Below, piece after piece: positions 55,114 to 63,236 of a DNA stretch of 64,000 nucleotides. Each line of letters begins with the position of its first letter. The first letter of the stretch is position 1. Source of the stretch: Leptolyngbya subtilissima AS-A7 (GTDB lineage: Bacteria; Cyanobacteriota; Cyanobacteriia; Phormidesmidales; Phormidesmidaceae); NCBI RefSeq assembly GCF_039962255.1, contig NZ_JAMPKY010000002.1, positions 496,001 to 560,000 of the forward strand, in the 5' to 3' direction. Position numbers and translations under genes: made by a program. A model generated the notes under the pieces. That model saw only the letters and a list, made by a program, of their open reading frames with translations. It was not told where the DNA came from and did no database searches.

Positions 55114-55566
55114 ATGGTATTGAAGTGGTTACGCCAGACAAAAAAGTTGGTTCTTTTTCGCCAAAGTGAGCTTGATCAACATCTATTAGCGGCTATAAAA
55201 GCTGAGCTAGATAGACAGCCAGGCTTGAGTTTTAGCGGCCTTTGTAAAGAAGCTCTCCACCAGCTTTTGCTGAGTAATCACTCTTACCCTAGTCAAACAT
55301 CAACGGACAAACGAATTGAGAGCCTTGAGGCTCAGCTGCTCAGTGTAGAGCAGCGTTTTTTTGCTCAGGAGAAAAACCGGTTAGAGCGGTTAGAGGCTCA
55401 GATACAGCAGTTGGCTCTCCAGATGGCTCAACTGGGGGGCACTGTTTCTCCTGTCCCGGTTTCTCCCCTAGCCGCTTCGACAGCAGTGCCCTATGCAGAA
55501 GATGTCGAAGACCTGCCTGAAGACCCTGTGCTGGCTCGCCTGAGCGGTTTGATTGATGATTTTTAG
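55114..55566 (+). CDS. ParR-like ribbon-helix-helix coiled-coil protein
   Basis: I choose the ATG at 55114, which has AGGA at suitable distance; the longer frame starts at a TTG inside the inverted repeat. The 150-residue protein has an N-terminal ribbon-helix-helix-like unit (LVLFRQSELDQHLLAAIKAE, then LSFSGLCKEALHQLLL). A coiled coil follows at about 63-105 (KRIESLEAQLLSVEQRFF, RLERLEAQIQQLALQM), then a flexible Pro/Val/Ser linker and an acidic tail (DLPEDPVLARLSGLIDDF). ParR adaptors likewise bind DNA through an RHH and touch ParM filaments through the C-terminus. The pairing is an inference from gene order and architecture. Confidence 0.65.
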   Translation: MVLKWLRQTKKLVLFRQSELDQHLLAAIKAELDRQPGLSFSGLCKEALHQLLLSNHSYPSQTSTDKRIESLEAQLLSVEQRFFAQEKNRLERLEAQIQQLALQMAQLGGTVSPVPVSPLAASTAVPYAEDVEDLPEDPVLARLSGLIDDF

Positions 55567-55763
55567 CGATCGCCCATTCACACGCAGATAAAGGCAAAAT
55601 TGCACTGTGGCAAAGCGCATCGCTGCCCTAGTTGATCTACTTTTTGACTAATTATTTTGGTGGCTAGGTATCTTACCCTAGGGTCGGACGTCTTTGAGTC
55701 AGAGAAGTCCTTCGATCGCGCGATCGCACCCTTGGTCTGAAGTTTTCGAGTGCATCTAGCCTC

Positions 55764-56996
55764 ATGAAGCAAGTATTCTCTAACGAGACGGCGGTAGAAA
55801 TTTCGCGATTTTCACCTACCGCCGTCACATCTTCGATTGACGTAGCCAATATTTCAGGTTCGCTTCAACGTATCAGTGTCACTATCAATCTAGTACATAC
55901 CTATACCAGCGATCTGAGAATTTCTCTCAGCGCCCCCAGCGGAGCATCGGTGCTGCTAGTCGGCAATGCTGGCGGCAACGGCGACAACTTTTTTGATACC
56001 ACCTTTGACGATGGGGCGGGAATTGTGATCAGCGAGGGCGTAGCGCCTTTTCAAGGAACATTTCGGCCCCAGCAGCCCCTAGCCCCGCTGCTTGATAGCG
56101 ATCCTAACGGCACCTGGACGCTGCAAATTCAAGACGAAGCCTTTATGGACGGGGGAGTTCTCAATCGCTGGTCGCTCGATTTGGTGGTTGAACCCGATCA
56201 GCCAAATGCGCTGCCAGCCTCTCAGTTTTCCATTCAACTGCGCTTTTTGGGGGGGCTGACCGCTACCCAGCGGTCCGTCTTTGAAGTCGCGGCAGCCCGT
56301 TGGTCAGAGATTATCATTGGCGATTTGCCCAGTGCTGTGGTCAATGGCGAAACCATCGACGATATCTTGATTGAGGCACGGGGTCTGTCGATCGATGGCC
56401 CCAACGGAGTGCTAGGGCAGGCTGGTCCGACTCGCTTGCGCAGCGGCTCGATGCTGCCCATCACCGGAGTCATGGAGTTTGACATGGGCGACTTGGCCCG
56501 CCTGGAGATGGAAGGCGGCCTGCTGGATGTGATTATTCACGAGATGGGCCATGTGTTTGGGATTGGCACCATTTGGCAAATTAAGAACCTGCTGGTGGGG
56601 GCGGGGTCGGCCAACCCGACCTACGTGGGCCAAAACGGAATGCGGGAATTTGCGGCGCTGGTCGGAGCCCAGGGCATGACGCCAGTGCCAGTGGCTAATA
56701 CGGGGGGGCAAGGCACCCGAGATGGCCACTGGCGAGAAGCTGTATTTGGCAATGAGCTAATGACGGGCTTCTTAAATCTGGGGCAAAACCCTTTGAGCCG
56801 TTTGACGGTGGGTTGTCTAGAAGATTTGGGCTACGCGGTGAATTATACGGCCGCAGACCCCTACGAGCTGCCGTCGGCCCTGGCCCTGGCGGTGATGGGG
56901 GTGAATACAGTGGGTAACTACGGTCGTCGGCAGTGCCGCATGTGCGATGCCGGCATTTTGGGCACTCATATGCTGTCGCAGGTAGACGCTCATTAA
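55764..56996 (+). CDS. P-domain plus leishmanolysin-like (M8-type) metalloprotease
   Basis: The 410-residue protein has an N-terminal proprotein-convertase P domain at about 15-145 (DLRISLSAPSGASVLLVGN, DPNGTWTLQIQDEAFMDGG). A zincin domain follows with HEMGH at 259-263 followed by VFGIGTIW, a distant third ligand H322 in RDGHWREAVFGNE, and the Met-turn region ELMTG. The insertion between the second and third histidines is typical of leishmanolysins. There is no signal peptide, so export through a type I system or action inside the cell must be considered. The end carries a CRMC pair. Confidence 0.8.
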   Translation: MKQVFSNETAVEISRFSPTAVTSSIDVANISGSLQRISVTINLVHTYTSDLRISLSAPSGASVLLVGNAGGNGDNFFDTTFDDGAGIVISEGVAPFQGTFRPQQPLAPLLDSDPNGTWTLQIQDEAFMDGGVLNRWSLDLVVEPDQPNALPASQFSIQLRFLGGLTATQRSVFEVAAARWSEIIIGDLPSAVVNGETIDDILIEARGLSIDGPNGVLGQAGPTRLRSGSMLPITGVMEFDMGDLARLEMEGGLLDVIIHEMGHVFGIGTIWQIKNLLVGAGSANPTYVGQNGMREFAALVGAQGMTPVPVANTGGQGTRDGHWREAVFGNELMTGFLNLGQNPLSRLTVGCLEDLGYAVNYTAADPYELPSALALAVMGVNTVGNYGRRQCRMCDAGILGTHMLSQVDAH

Positions 56997-57008
56997 TGCG
57001 CGGTCAAA

Positions 57009-57080
57009 AGTGAAGCTGTAGGAGCGCCTGGCTAAATTCTCTAGCAGTGAAGTTGGGGCTACTACCGAAACTAAGATGAA
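57009..57080 (+). pseudogene. Short groEL relic
   Basis: The stretch AGTGAAGCTGTAGGAGCGCC followed by TGGCTAAATTCT and later ACTACCGAAACTAAGATGAA aligns with groEL bases about 52731-52815 (residues EKLQERLAK to ATETEMK), with one 12-base gap. Stop codons interrupt the frame. It lies 12 bp after the protease gene and runs into a terminator hairpin. Confidence 0.65.
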
Positions 57081-57082
57081 CT

Positions 57083-57121
57083 CAAAGCACCCCGGCCTCT
57101 TGATGAAGTCGGGGTGCTTTG
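57083..57121. terminator. 12-bp hairpin terminator between convergent genes
   Basis: CAAAGCACCCCG (57083-57094) and CGGGGTGCTTTG (57110-57121) pair perfectly around a 15-base loop. It serves the protease gene and possibly the convergent small gene. Confidence 0.75.
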
Positions 57122-57151
57122 GGTTGTAAACCTAAAAGTGAGTACCTGTCG

Positions 57152-57514
57152 CTAAGCCACCGCGCGGCGGCGGGGGCGCTTGCGCTCAGACTTTTTCTTG
57201 TAGCCGACTGCTTGGGCTTCGTGGCTATCGGGGCCAAATGTGCCTCGTACGTTTTCTTTCATGGCGATCACGCCTTTGTGGAATTCCCACTCGGCTTGAC
57301 GGGCTTCGTCGGCAGCGGCTTTGGCTAGGGCTGCTAGTTCGGTTTCTTTTTGCTGCTTGGCCTGCATGGCGGCTAGGTTGGCTTGCAGTGCCTCGGCGGA
57401 AGCTTCTGGGCGACGGGTGGTGTAGTCTTTGACGGCGGCAAGCCCTTCGTAGGCCTGGATATCTTGCAGCATGGAGCGGGTTGGTAGTCGGCGGCTGGTG
57501 TCAACAATAGCCAT
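57152..57514 (-). CDS. Hypothetical protein with basic tail (120 aa)
   Basis: The ATG at 57514 follows GAGGTAAC and gives 120 residues; the open frame upstream lacks protein character. The middle is a long Ala/Gln/Glu-rich helix (ALQANLAAMQAKQQKETELA, ALAKAAADEARQAEWEF) and the end is strongly basic (KKKSERKRPRRRAVA), suggesting nucleic-acid or ribosome contact. Family not recognised. Confidence 0.65.
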   Translation of the reverse strand: MAIVDTSRRLPTRSMLQDIQAYEGLAAVKDYTTRRPEASAEALQANLAAMQAKQQKETELAALAKAAADEARQAEWEFHKGVIAMKENVRGTFGPDSHEAQAVGYKKKSERKRPRRRAVA

Positions 57515-57788
57515 AAGAGTTACCTCATTACGTTTAAGAGTTTGGTTTTTTAAGGGATTTTTTGGCCCTAAGGCCCGATTTTCAGGAACTCTGCAACGCA
57601 GAATCAATAAAGTGGCTCTTTGATTGGTTCTGCGTAGTCTTATGAGGTAATGCTGCCCCTGGGGTTTGCGATCGCATCAAAAACAGAAGGCTTTAGCCAA
57701 ACCTCGGTCAAATGGCGGAGCGAAACTAGCAAACGCAGGGCAAAGGAATTGCTGTAGCTTGCACAAAGCTAAACTGCGGGGTGAAATT

Positions 57789-57940
57789 GCCAAACAGCTG
57801 TGCCAGTTTGACGATCACAGGGCTGCAATTGACGATCAGCGGGCGCAGATCGCTAAACAGCTGTGCCAGTTTAGCGATCGCAGGGCTGCAATTAACGATC
57901 AGCAGGCGCAACATGCTAAACAGCTGTGCCAGTTTGCGTT
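57789..57940. repeat. 63-bp tandem repeat, about 2.4 copies
   Basis: AAACAGCTGTGCCAGTTT recurs at 57792, 57855 and 57918, exactly 63 bp apart, and the sequence between is also conserved with scattered substitutions. Because 63 is a multiple of three, frames stay open on both strands (for example AKQLCQFDDHRAAIDDQRAQ on the plus strand), so the coding status is unclear. Confidence 0.8.
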
Positions 57941-58014
57941 TAGAGACCGGGCGCTTGTTGTTTTGACCCAAGACGTTGCTAGTAGCAGCAGGCACCCAGT
58001 CTCTTTAGGGGCTG

Positions 58015-58308
58015 CTACTCAATGAGCAGGGTCTTGGTCATAATCACCATCCATTGGTTGGGGTGGTCAGTGGTGGTGGCACTGCTCGGCGGCACGGGGA
58101 TGGGATCGCTCCAGTCGTTGGGGTCGACGTAGCCGAGGGAATTGAGAATTTTGATGGTGCGATCGATGGCGGCCAAGCTGCCGTAGAGTAGGTGGCGCAC
58201 TTTCTCGGGGTTTAGGGGCCGGGTGCCTTTGCTGGTGCCTTCGGGCGGCAGCGGTAGGGAGCCGGTTTCTTGGTTATCGCTGGCGTCTGGTTCGAGATAT
58301 TCAAACAT
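58015..58308 (-). CDS. Hypothetical acidic protein (97 aa)
   Basis: The ATG at 58308 (MFEYLEPDASDNQ) has AAGGAAA upstream and gives 97 residues. The N-terminal 40 residues are acidic and Pro/Gly-rich; a helical part follows (EKVRHLLYGSLAAIDRTIKI) and then YVDPNDWSDPIPVP. No known domain is recognised. The structured region at 58390-58639 lies just upstream, on the 5' side of this gene. Confidence 0.6.
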   Translation of the reverse strand: MFEYLEPDASDNQETGSLPLPPEGTSKGTRPLNPEKVRHLLYGSLAAIDRTIKILNSLGYVDPNDWSDPIPVPPSSATTTDHPNQWMVIMTKTLLIE

Positions 58309-58389
58309 CGGTTCTGTTTCCTTTTTTGGTTGCAATGAGCAAGCCCTGCCGCCACAAGGGTGGAAGGGTGAGGAAAACAGAACGCGAAA

Positions 58390-58639
58390 ACCCTAGCCAC
58401 CCGCAGTTGAAGTGCAAACTGGAGTGACTAGGGTACGATCTCCCTAGCCTCGCAATCTGCCCACGAGATTTGCGGGGTTAGCTGTCGGTTGGTGGTCTCA
58501 ACACCTTCCGGCAGCGCCAAAGTTTTCGAGTTCTGTGTAGCAACCGCTCTGGTCGAACGGCTTAGTGGATGAGTGTACTAGCGCAAAAGCTCCCCGTCAA
58601 CTGTGTAGCGAAAGATGGAGTGGTGGGGAGATGTTGTGC
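58390..58639 (+). ncRNA. Candidate structured RNA with four consecutive hairpins
   Basis: Hairpin 1: ACCCTAGCCAC (58390-58400) with GTGACTAGGGT (58424-58434), enclosing CAGTT/AACTG. Hairpin 2: CTAGCCTCGCAATCT (58444-58458) with AGATTTGCGGGGTTAG (58466-58481). Hairpin 3: GCTGTCGG (58481-58488) with CCGGCAGC (58508-58515), enclosing GGTG/CACC. Hairpin 4: GCGCAA and CTCCCC (58581-58595) with GGGGAG and TTGTGC (58625-58639). Four non-Watson-Crick positions are G-U if the plus strand is transcribed, against one on the minus strand, so a plus-strand RNA is favoured. No known RNA family is recognised. Confidence 0.45.
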
Positions 58640-59261
58640 GAGCGCACTAATAAGTAGTGGGCGTTGTACTGAATTTTTCCACCTATTCATCCTATAGGGC
58701 AATTAGGCTGACGGATTTCCATCCAATCTGCCGTACATACATATTAGGTGGAAAGTCTCCTTATAAGAACGAGTTAGGCTGATTGAGTTATCTTTGGGAC
58801 GTAGTTGAAAACTTAACAGTTGGTAGTTAAAGCTTAGTTATCTTGAGACTATGATGAGGTGGCAGGCTCAGGTTCTTGATTAAGAAAACTGCTGTTAGAG
58901 TTTCCAACTTGACAGTCCAAGACAGGGACGGATGCTTATTAAGCAAACTAAAGTAATATTGATTTTAACATGATGCTTTGAAGGCACTGCAAAAATATGA
59001 ATAGAAGAGTTAAGTTTTTCGTTATTGGTTTAGTTCTTCTGATTATCCTTCTAGTTGTTTTTAGCTTCTTTAATCTAGTTCCTTTGCGATTAACCTGCCG
59101 CATAACATGCTGTGTTAAAATAGTAGACTGCTCTTAATTGAACTTGCAAGGCTCGTAATGATATCAAAATATAGGAAATGAGTATTGAAACCAACAGGCG
59201 GAAGTTATATATCAGAAATCTCGTGTAGAAAAGATACTTGGTTATTTGAACTGTTATCTCA
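58640..59261. other. AT-rich gene-free region
   Basis: About 620 bp becoming steadily AT-richer. Only short frames are present; a 30-codon hydrophobic one from an ATG near 58997 (KFFVIGLVLLIILLVVFSFF) ends quickly and could be a tiny membrane peptide or chance. The last part should hold the promoter of the pentapeptide-repeat gene. No repeat or terminator stands out. Confidence 0.4.
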
Positions 59262-61352
59262 ATGAATAATAAACTTTCTAATAGAGATCTAAGTGGGAGA
59301 AATTTTGTCAAATATGATTTAAGAGGTTTTGTCTTTTCTGGATCTAACATTAAAAGCGCAAATTTTTCTGATGCAATACTTACTGCCGCAAATTTTAGTC
59401 AGGTAAGATGTGGAGTTAAAAAATCTCAAGCCATATTTTTTCTGGCCGGGTTGTTTTGTCTATCGGCATTAATAGGCTTGGGTAAAGAGTTAGTAATAAC
59501 AGCGCTTCTAGCTGGATTAGATAATGTAGTTTCAAACATTATCATCTTTACTCTTTCAACAACTTTTTTGACCGTCCTTGTTCGTCAAGGATTCATCTAT
59601 GCGATTTTAGTAGCTATTGTTATAGCCTTTACAACTGCTGCAATAGGAATCGGATTTGGGGTTGGTCCGGGATTGATGAGTGCGATTGCAGCAGCAGCAA
59701 TCACGGGAGTTTTAATTGTTGTAATAGTCAGCATTGGAGTAATATTTTTATCTGTAGTAGGAACAATAGCTTTTATTTTAAGCGGAAACATTGCTCAATC
59801 TATTGTTGTATTTGCTGTTTTTGCTGTAGAATTCCTAACTGCTTTAGTTGACAAAGAGATCAGTAACCAGGTTAAAGTGCAAGCGTTAATTTTAACCGGA
59901 AGTATTGATTTAGTGAGTTTTTACATTGTAATTCAGGCATTAGCTGGCAAGAATAATTTCTCTTTTGTTCGTTCGATAGCGCTTCCCTTAGCTGCCTGGC
60001 GTGGTACCTCTTTTCAAAGGGCTGATCTGACCGATGCTGATTTTAGTCAAGCGACTCTTAAAGGAGCTGACTTAAGAAATGCCATTTTAATAAGGGCTTG
60101 TTGGAAAAATGTTTCTGGATTGAATTATGCTCTCGTTGGTAATTCATACCTTCAGCATTCAATGATTCGGCAATTAGTCACCTCTCTTCAAGGCAAGGGA
60201 CAGAACTTTGATGGTTTAGATCTTTCTGGAATCAGCCTCAAAGATGCAAATTTGCAAGATGCTAGTTTCATTGGAACAAATCTCAATCGTGCCAATTTGA
60301 AAAATGCTGATTTATCCAGAGCAATCATGAGACAAACTCAATTAGATGGCGCAAATCTCACCAGAACAATTCTTACAGGAGCTTATATCGAGGATTGGGG
60401 AATTACAAGCACGACTGAACTAGAGAACGTGCAATGTGAATATGTTTTTATGCACGTACCAACAAAAGGCAATCCAAACCCATTACGGAAACCGGATAAT
60501 CTGCAAGAAACTTTTGCTGATGGAGATTTTGCTGACTTTATCAAGCCTTACTTAGATACCCTCGATCTATATCACAGCCAAGATGTTGATCCTCGTGCTA
60601 TATCCATTGCTCTCAAAAATCTATCAACTAATCATCCAGACGAAGAGCTAGAGTTTGTGGCAATAGAACGGCGAGGTCGTAACGGCTTAAATCTTAAGTT
60701 TACGACAGCAACAAGAGCAAACAAATCTGAGCTAAGCCGCGAGTACTTTGCTGATTATGCTCGAATCAAGAAGGAGTTACCAATCTCTGTTCAGTTAAAA
60801 TTAGCTGAACGAGACGCCGAGATTCGTACACTAAAGGGAACCATCGAGAAGTTTATTCAAACAGGAACACATCAATCCACGGTTCGAGCAGAAACGATTC
60901 AAGTCATTCAAGGAGAACTAGTTGTGACAGAAAATAAAGGAATCAATATCAATGCAGGCGGTGACATTGGTAATGTTGGCGGACTTGTTGGTGGTAATGT
61001 GAGCGGGGTAGTTAACCTTGGCACAATTAGCGGAAATGTAACCAATACAATTAATCAGTTAGCCGATAGGTCGGAATCTGATCAGCCCGATCTTAAGAAA
61101 CTGTTGATTCAGCTTCAGCATGCGATCCAAAGTGATATTGACTTACCTGACCCAGACAAAGCCGATCTGCTAGAGCAAGTTCAAGCTCTTGCTGAGGCTG
61201 GACAGGAGAAGGAACCTGCAAAAAAAGATGGGTTAATGCGAAAAGCAATGAAAATGTTTGATGCAACGCTGAAAAGCCTTCCTGATACTGCAAAGATTGT
61301 AGAGGCGTGTAGTAAGCTGCTGCCATTGATTATGAAGGCTTTAGGGACGTAG
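59262..61352 (+). CDS. Membrane pentapeptide-repeat protein with C-terminal helical domain
   Basis: The 696-residue protein has an unusual order of parts. Pentapeptide repeats (A/D-L/F-x-x) fill about 5-45 (NRDLSGRNFVKYDLRGF), and then about five to six hydrophobic helices follow up to about residue 235. More repeats lie at about 248-285 and 318-385 (LKDANLQDASFIGTNLNRAN). A soluble region with a coiled coil follows, then a Gly/Asn-rich stretch (GGDIGNVGGLVGGNVSGVV) and a C-terminal helical domain (LKKLLIQLQHAIQSDIDL, KIVEACSKLLPLIMKAL). Similar tails occur in cyanobacterial proteins of unknown role. The gene is AT-richer than most of the window, which suggests transfer. Confidence 0.8.
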   Translation: MNNKLSNRDLSGRNFVKYDLRGFVFSGSNIKSANFSDAILTAANFSQVRCGVKKSQAIFFLAGLFCLSALIGLGKELVITALLAGLDNVVSNIIIFTLSTTFLTVLVRQGFIYAILVAIVIAFTTAAIGIGFGVGPGLMSAIAAAAITGVLIVVIVSIGVIFLSVVGTIAFILSGNIAQSIVVFAVFAVEFLTALVDKEISNQVKVQALILTGSIDLVSFYIVIQALAGKNNFSFVRSIALPLAAWRGTSFQRADLTDADFSQATLKGADLRNAILIRACWKNVSGLNYALVGNSYLQHSMIRQLVTSLQGKGQNFDGLDLSGISLKDANLQDASFIGTNLNRANLKNADLSRAIMRQTQLDGANLTRTILTGAYIEDWGITSTTELENVQCEYVFMHVPTKGNPNPLRKPDNLQETFADGDFADFIKPYLDTLDLYHSQDVDPRAISIALKNLSTNHPDEELEFVAIERRGRNGLNLKFTTATRANKSELSREYFADYARIKKELPISVQLKLAERDAEIRTLKGTIEKFIQTGTHQSTVRAETIQVIQGELVVTENKGININAGGDIGNVGGLVGGNVSGVVNLGTISGNVTNTINQLADRSESDQPDLKKLLIQLQHAIQSDIDLPDPDKADLLEQVQALAEAGQEKEPAKKDGLMRKAMKMFDATLKSLPDTAKIVEACSKLLPLIMKALGT

Positions 61353-61476
61353 TGCGATCGCAAATCTCTTGTAGGTTGAACTGACGAAGGAAACCCAACA
61401 ACCTCAGCAGCAGATGTTGGGTTTCCTTGCAAGGGAGACGATTCGCGAACGCTAGCTCAACTCAGCCTACCAACTC
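61352..61476. repeat. Dispersed palindromic repeat, copy A
   Basis: It starts at the last base of the preceding stop codon with GTGCGATCGCAAATCTCTTG. The core hairpin is GGAAACCCAACA / TGTTGGGTTTCC, and the outer arms GTAGGTTGAACT and AGCTCAACTCAGCCTACC are complementary. Copies B, C and D follow the next three genes. Confidence 0.85.
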
Positions 61477-61662
61477 AAGAATACTTAAAAACCACTCATC
61501 AAAACTTTAAGATTTGAAAGGGTTTACAGACATTATTGCCATGATGTATTAGAACTAAGTCATCATCTCGATGGGAGCCTTAACAGGGTTGTAAAAACGT
61601 CGTCGAGATCAAGGGGGTTCTATGAACGCCAAAGACTCAAACGCCAGCATTTTCAATGGAAG

Positions 61663-62295
61663 ATGCTGGCGTTTGAGCGCTTCATGCAAATAGTAAAAGC
61701 CCCCTACGGTGACTTTCAAGCCATCTGAAATTTAGCAAGTGCCTTAAATGATGAAGAGGGGTTAAGGCGGACAGTAGAGTTTCTCTCCCTTCATCCTTCA
61801 GCAAGAGCGGCCATTCAAAACCGATTGCTTCTAGGCGCTATAGACCTGAAACAGCTTCATTCTCTGCCCGCAGAAACCCTAGGCTACGCCTACTCAGATC
61901 ATTTGCTTCGCAATAGCTTAAATCCAATTCAAAGCCAGACAGTTGAGAATGATTACGACTACCTAATAGCCCATCTCGCCGAAGTGCACGATATCTGGCA
62001 CGTTGTCATTAATGCTGATACTAGTATGGCAGGTGAAACCAAGCTGCAAGCATTTGTAGCAGCACAATTGCGGGCCTCACGATTCTCATTTGCGATGCTG
62101 GCTAAAAACTTGTTAAAAGCAGCAGTCGAGGATTTAGATTTAGCAGAGCAGCTCATGGATGCCTTAACTGAGGGGTGGCGGATGGGCAAACAAGCTTATC
62201 CCCTATTTGGTATGCAATGGAATACCCTTTGGGACATTCCGCTAGTAAAGTTGCAAGCAAAGTGGAACCTCTTGCCTGATACTATTGCAGAATAA
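61663..62295 (+). pseudogene. Coq4-family gene interrupted by one in-frame TGA
   Basis: From the ATG at 61663 the frame reads MLAFERFMQIVKAPYGDFQA and I, meets TGA at 61726-61728 (codon 22), and continues without shift as NLASALNDEEGLRRTVEFLS to the TAA at 62293. The total is 210 codons, a normal Coq4 length. The family metal motif HDxxH is present in AEVHDIWHVVI. In relatives the broken position lies in a glycine-asparagine context, so GGA to TGA is the likely change. Translation could restart only at a TTG (61825), losing 54 residues. Coq4-like proteins organise or catalyse quinone-ring steps. Confidence 0.8.
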
Positions 62296-62306
62296 TTGTT
62301 TAACGA

Positions 62307-62438
62307 GTGCGATCGCAGATCTCTTGTAGCTTGGTTAACGAAGGAAACCCAATAATCTCAGCGGCAGGTGTCAGGGTTTCCCCTAAGGGAGACGCTTCAC
62401 GAACGCTAGCCCAACCTAACCTACTAACTAGATTCCAC
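62307..62438. repeat. Dispersed palindromic repeat, copy B
   Basis: It begins GTGCGATCGCAGATCTCTTG 12 bp after the Coq4 stop and ends CCTACTAACTAGATTCCAC. The core AAGGAAACCC / GGGTTTCCCC arms and the GGGAGACGCTTCACGAACGC block are shared with copies A and C. Confidence 0.85.
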
Positions 62439-62561
62439 TATTCAATAGCGTTAGCGAAGACCTTTATATAAATCAAAGAGAAAAATTGATTCTCCTTTAA
62501 CAAGAGTGATAAATTGGCTTGAGATGGTCGATCAGACAAAATAAAGTTTTAGGAGGATACT

Positions 62562-63236
62562 TTGTATTACTTAATCTTCTTCATAAGCCTTTCTATAGGA
62601 TTAATTTTGGTTTTTAAACCTGTCTTTGTTGACCCAAAATCAAATGTGAGAATTAAAGGTATAGACGAGCATGATAAAAGTATTTATATTGCATTTGCTA
62701 TATCGTTGCTGATTCTGATCCCTATACTTTCACCTTCATCCTCGTTCTTGATTCCACTGATATTTTTTGGCTTAACGCTGTTTCAACCGGTTCGCGAGTT
62801 AACTAGACCGCTGTTAAAGGGATTTGCAATAGTCCTAAAACGTCATTCCATTCGACCTTTTCACTGTAAAGCCTGCAAAGAACCTCTTGCAAAGTCAAGT
62901 GCTCCAGTTAATTTTTTGACAGACAAGGAACAGTTAGCGTTAGAAATTAGGAGCATTGACTTTGAAGTTTGGTACTGTACGATTTGTTGCTCTGATCCTA
63001 TCCAAAGCTCTATTCATTTGCGAGCATATATAGATTCATCAAATGATTTCCAACTATGCTCTAGTTGTGACGAAGTAACTATGGTCAAGACCTCTTCCAA
63101 TATTTTGGAAAAAGCGACAGCTGAAACTGAAGGGCAGGAATTGTCTACTTATACTTGTCAGTATTGCCAAACAGAGAAAATAAAAATAAAGATAATTCCT
63201 AGGGTAAGCAATGATAGTGGCGGAGGTGGAGGCTAG
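62562..63236 (+). CDS. Membrane protein with zinc-ribbon cysteine pairs (224 aa)
   Basis: Start is a TTG at 62562, supported by TAGGAGGATACT directly upstream and by the hydrophobic leader YYLIFFISLSIGLILVF. A second hydrophobic segment pair follows (IYIAFAISLLILIPIL, FLIPLIFFGLTLF). The soluble part has four CxxC pairs: CKAC, CTIC, CSSC and CQYC, fitting two zinc ribbons. It ends in SNDSGGGGG, a Gly tail like that seen after TPM-type membrane proteins. Function unknown. It is AT-rich like its neighbours. Confidence 0.7.
   Translation: MYYLIFFISLSIGLILVFKPVFVDPKSNVRIKGIDEHDKSIYIAFAISLLILIPILSPSSSFLIPLIFFGLTLFQPVRELTRPLLKGFAIVLKRHSIRPFHCKACKEPLAKSSAPVNFLTDKEQLALEIRSIDFEVWYCTICCSDPIQSSIHLRAYIDSSNDFQLCSSCDEVTMVKTSSNILEKATAETEGQELSTYTCQYCQTEKIKIKIIPRVSNDSGGGGG

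Noticed and set aside
57789..57940. CRISPR array
   Set aside because: Whole 63-bp units are similar with no distinct spacers, and no cas gene is present.
58997..59090. Tiny hydrophobic peptide gene
   Set aside because: About 30 codons in AT-rich DNA, with no ribosome-binding site; chance is likely.
61726..61728. TGA as selenocysteine in the Coq4-like gene
   Set aside because: No SECIS-like hairpin directly follows, Coq4 proteins are not selenoproteins, and family context favours glycine.
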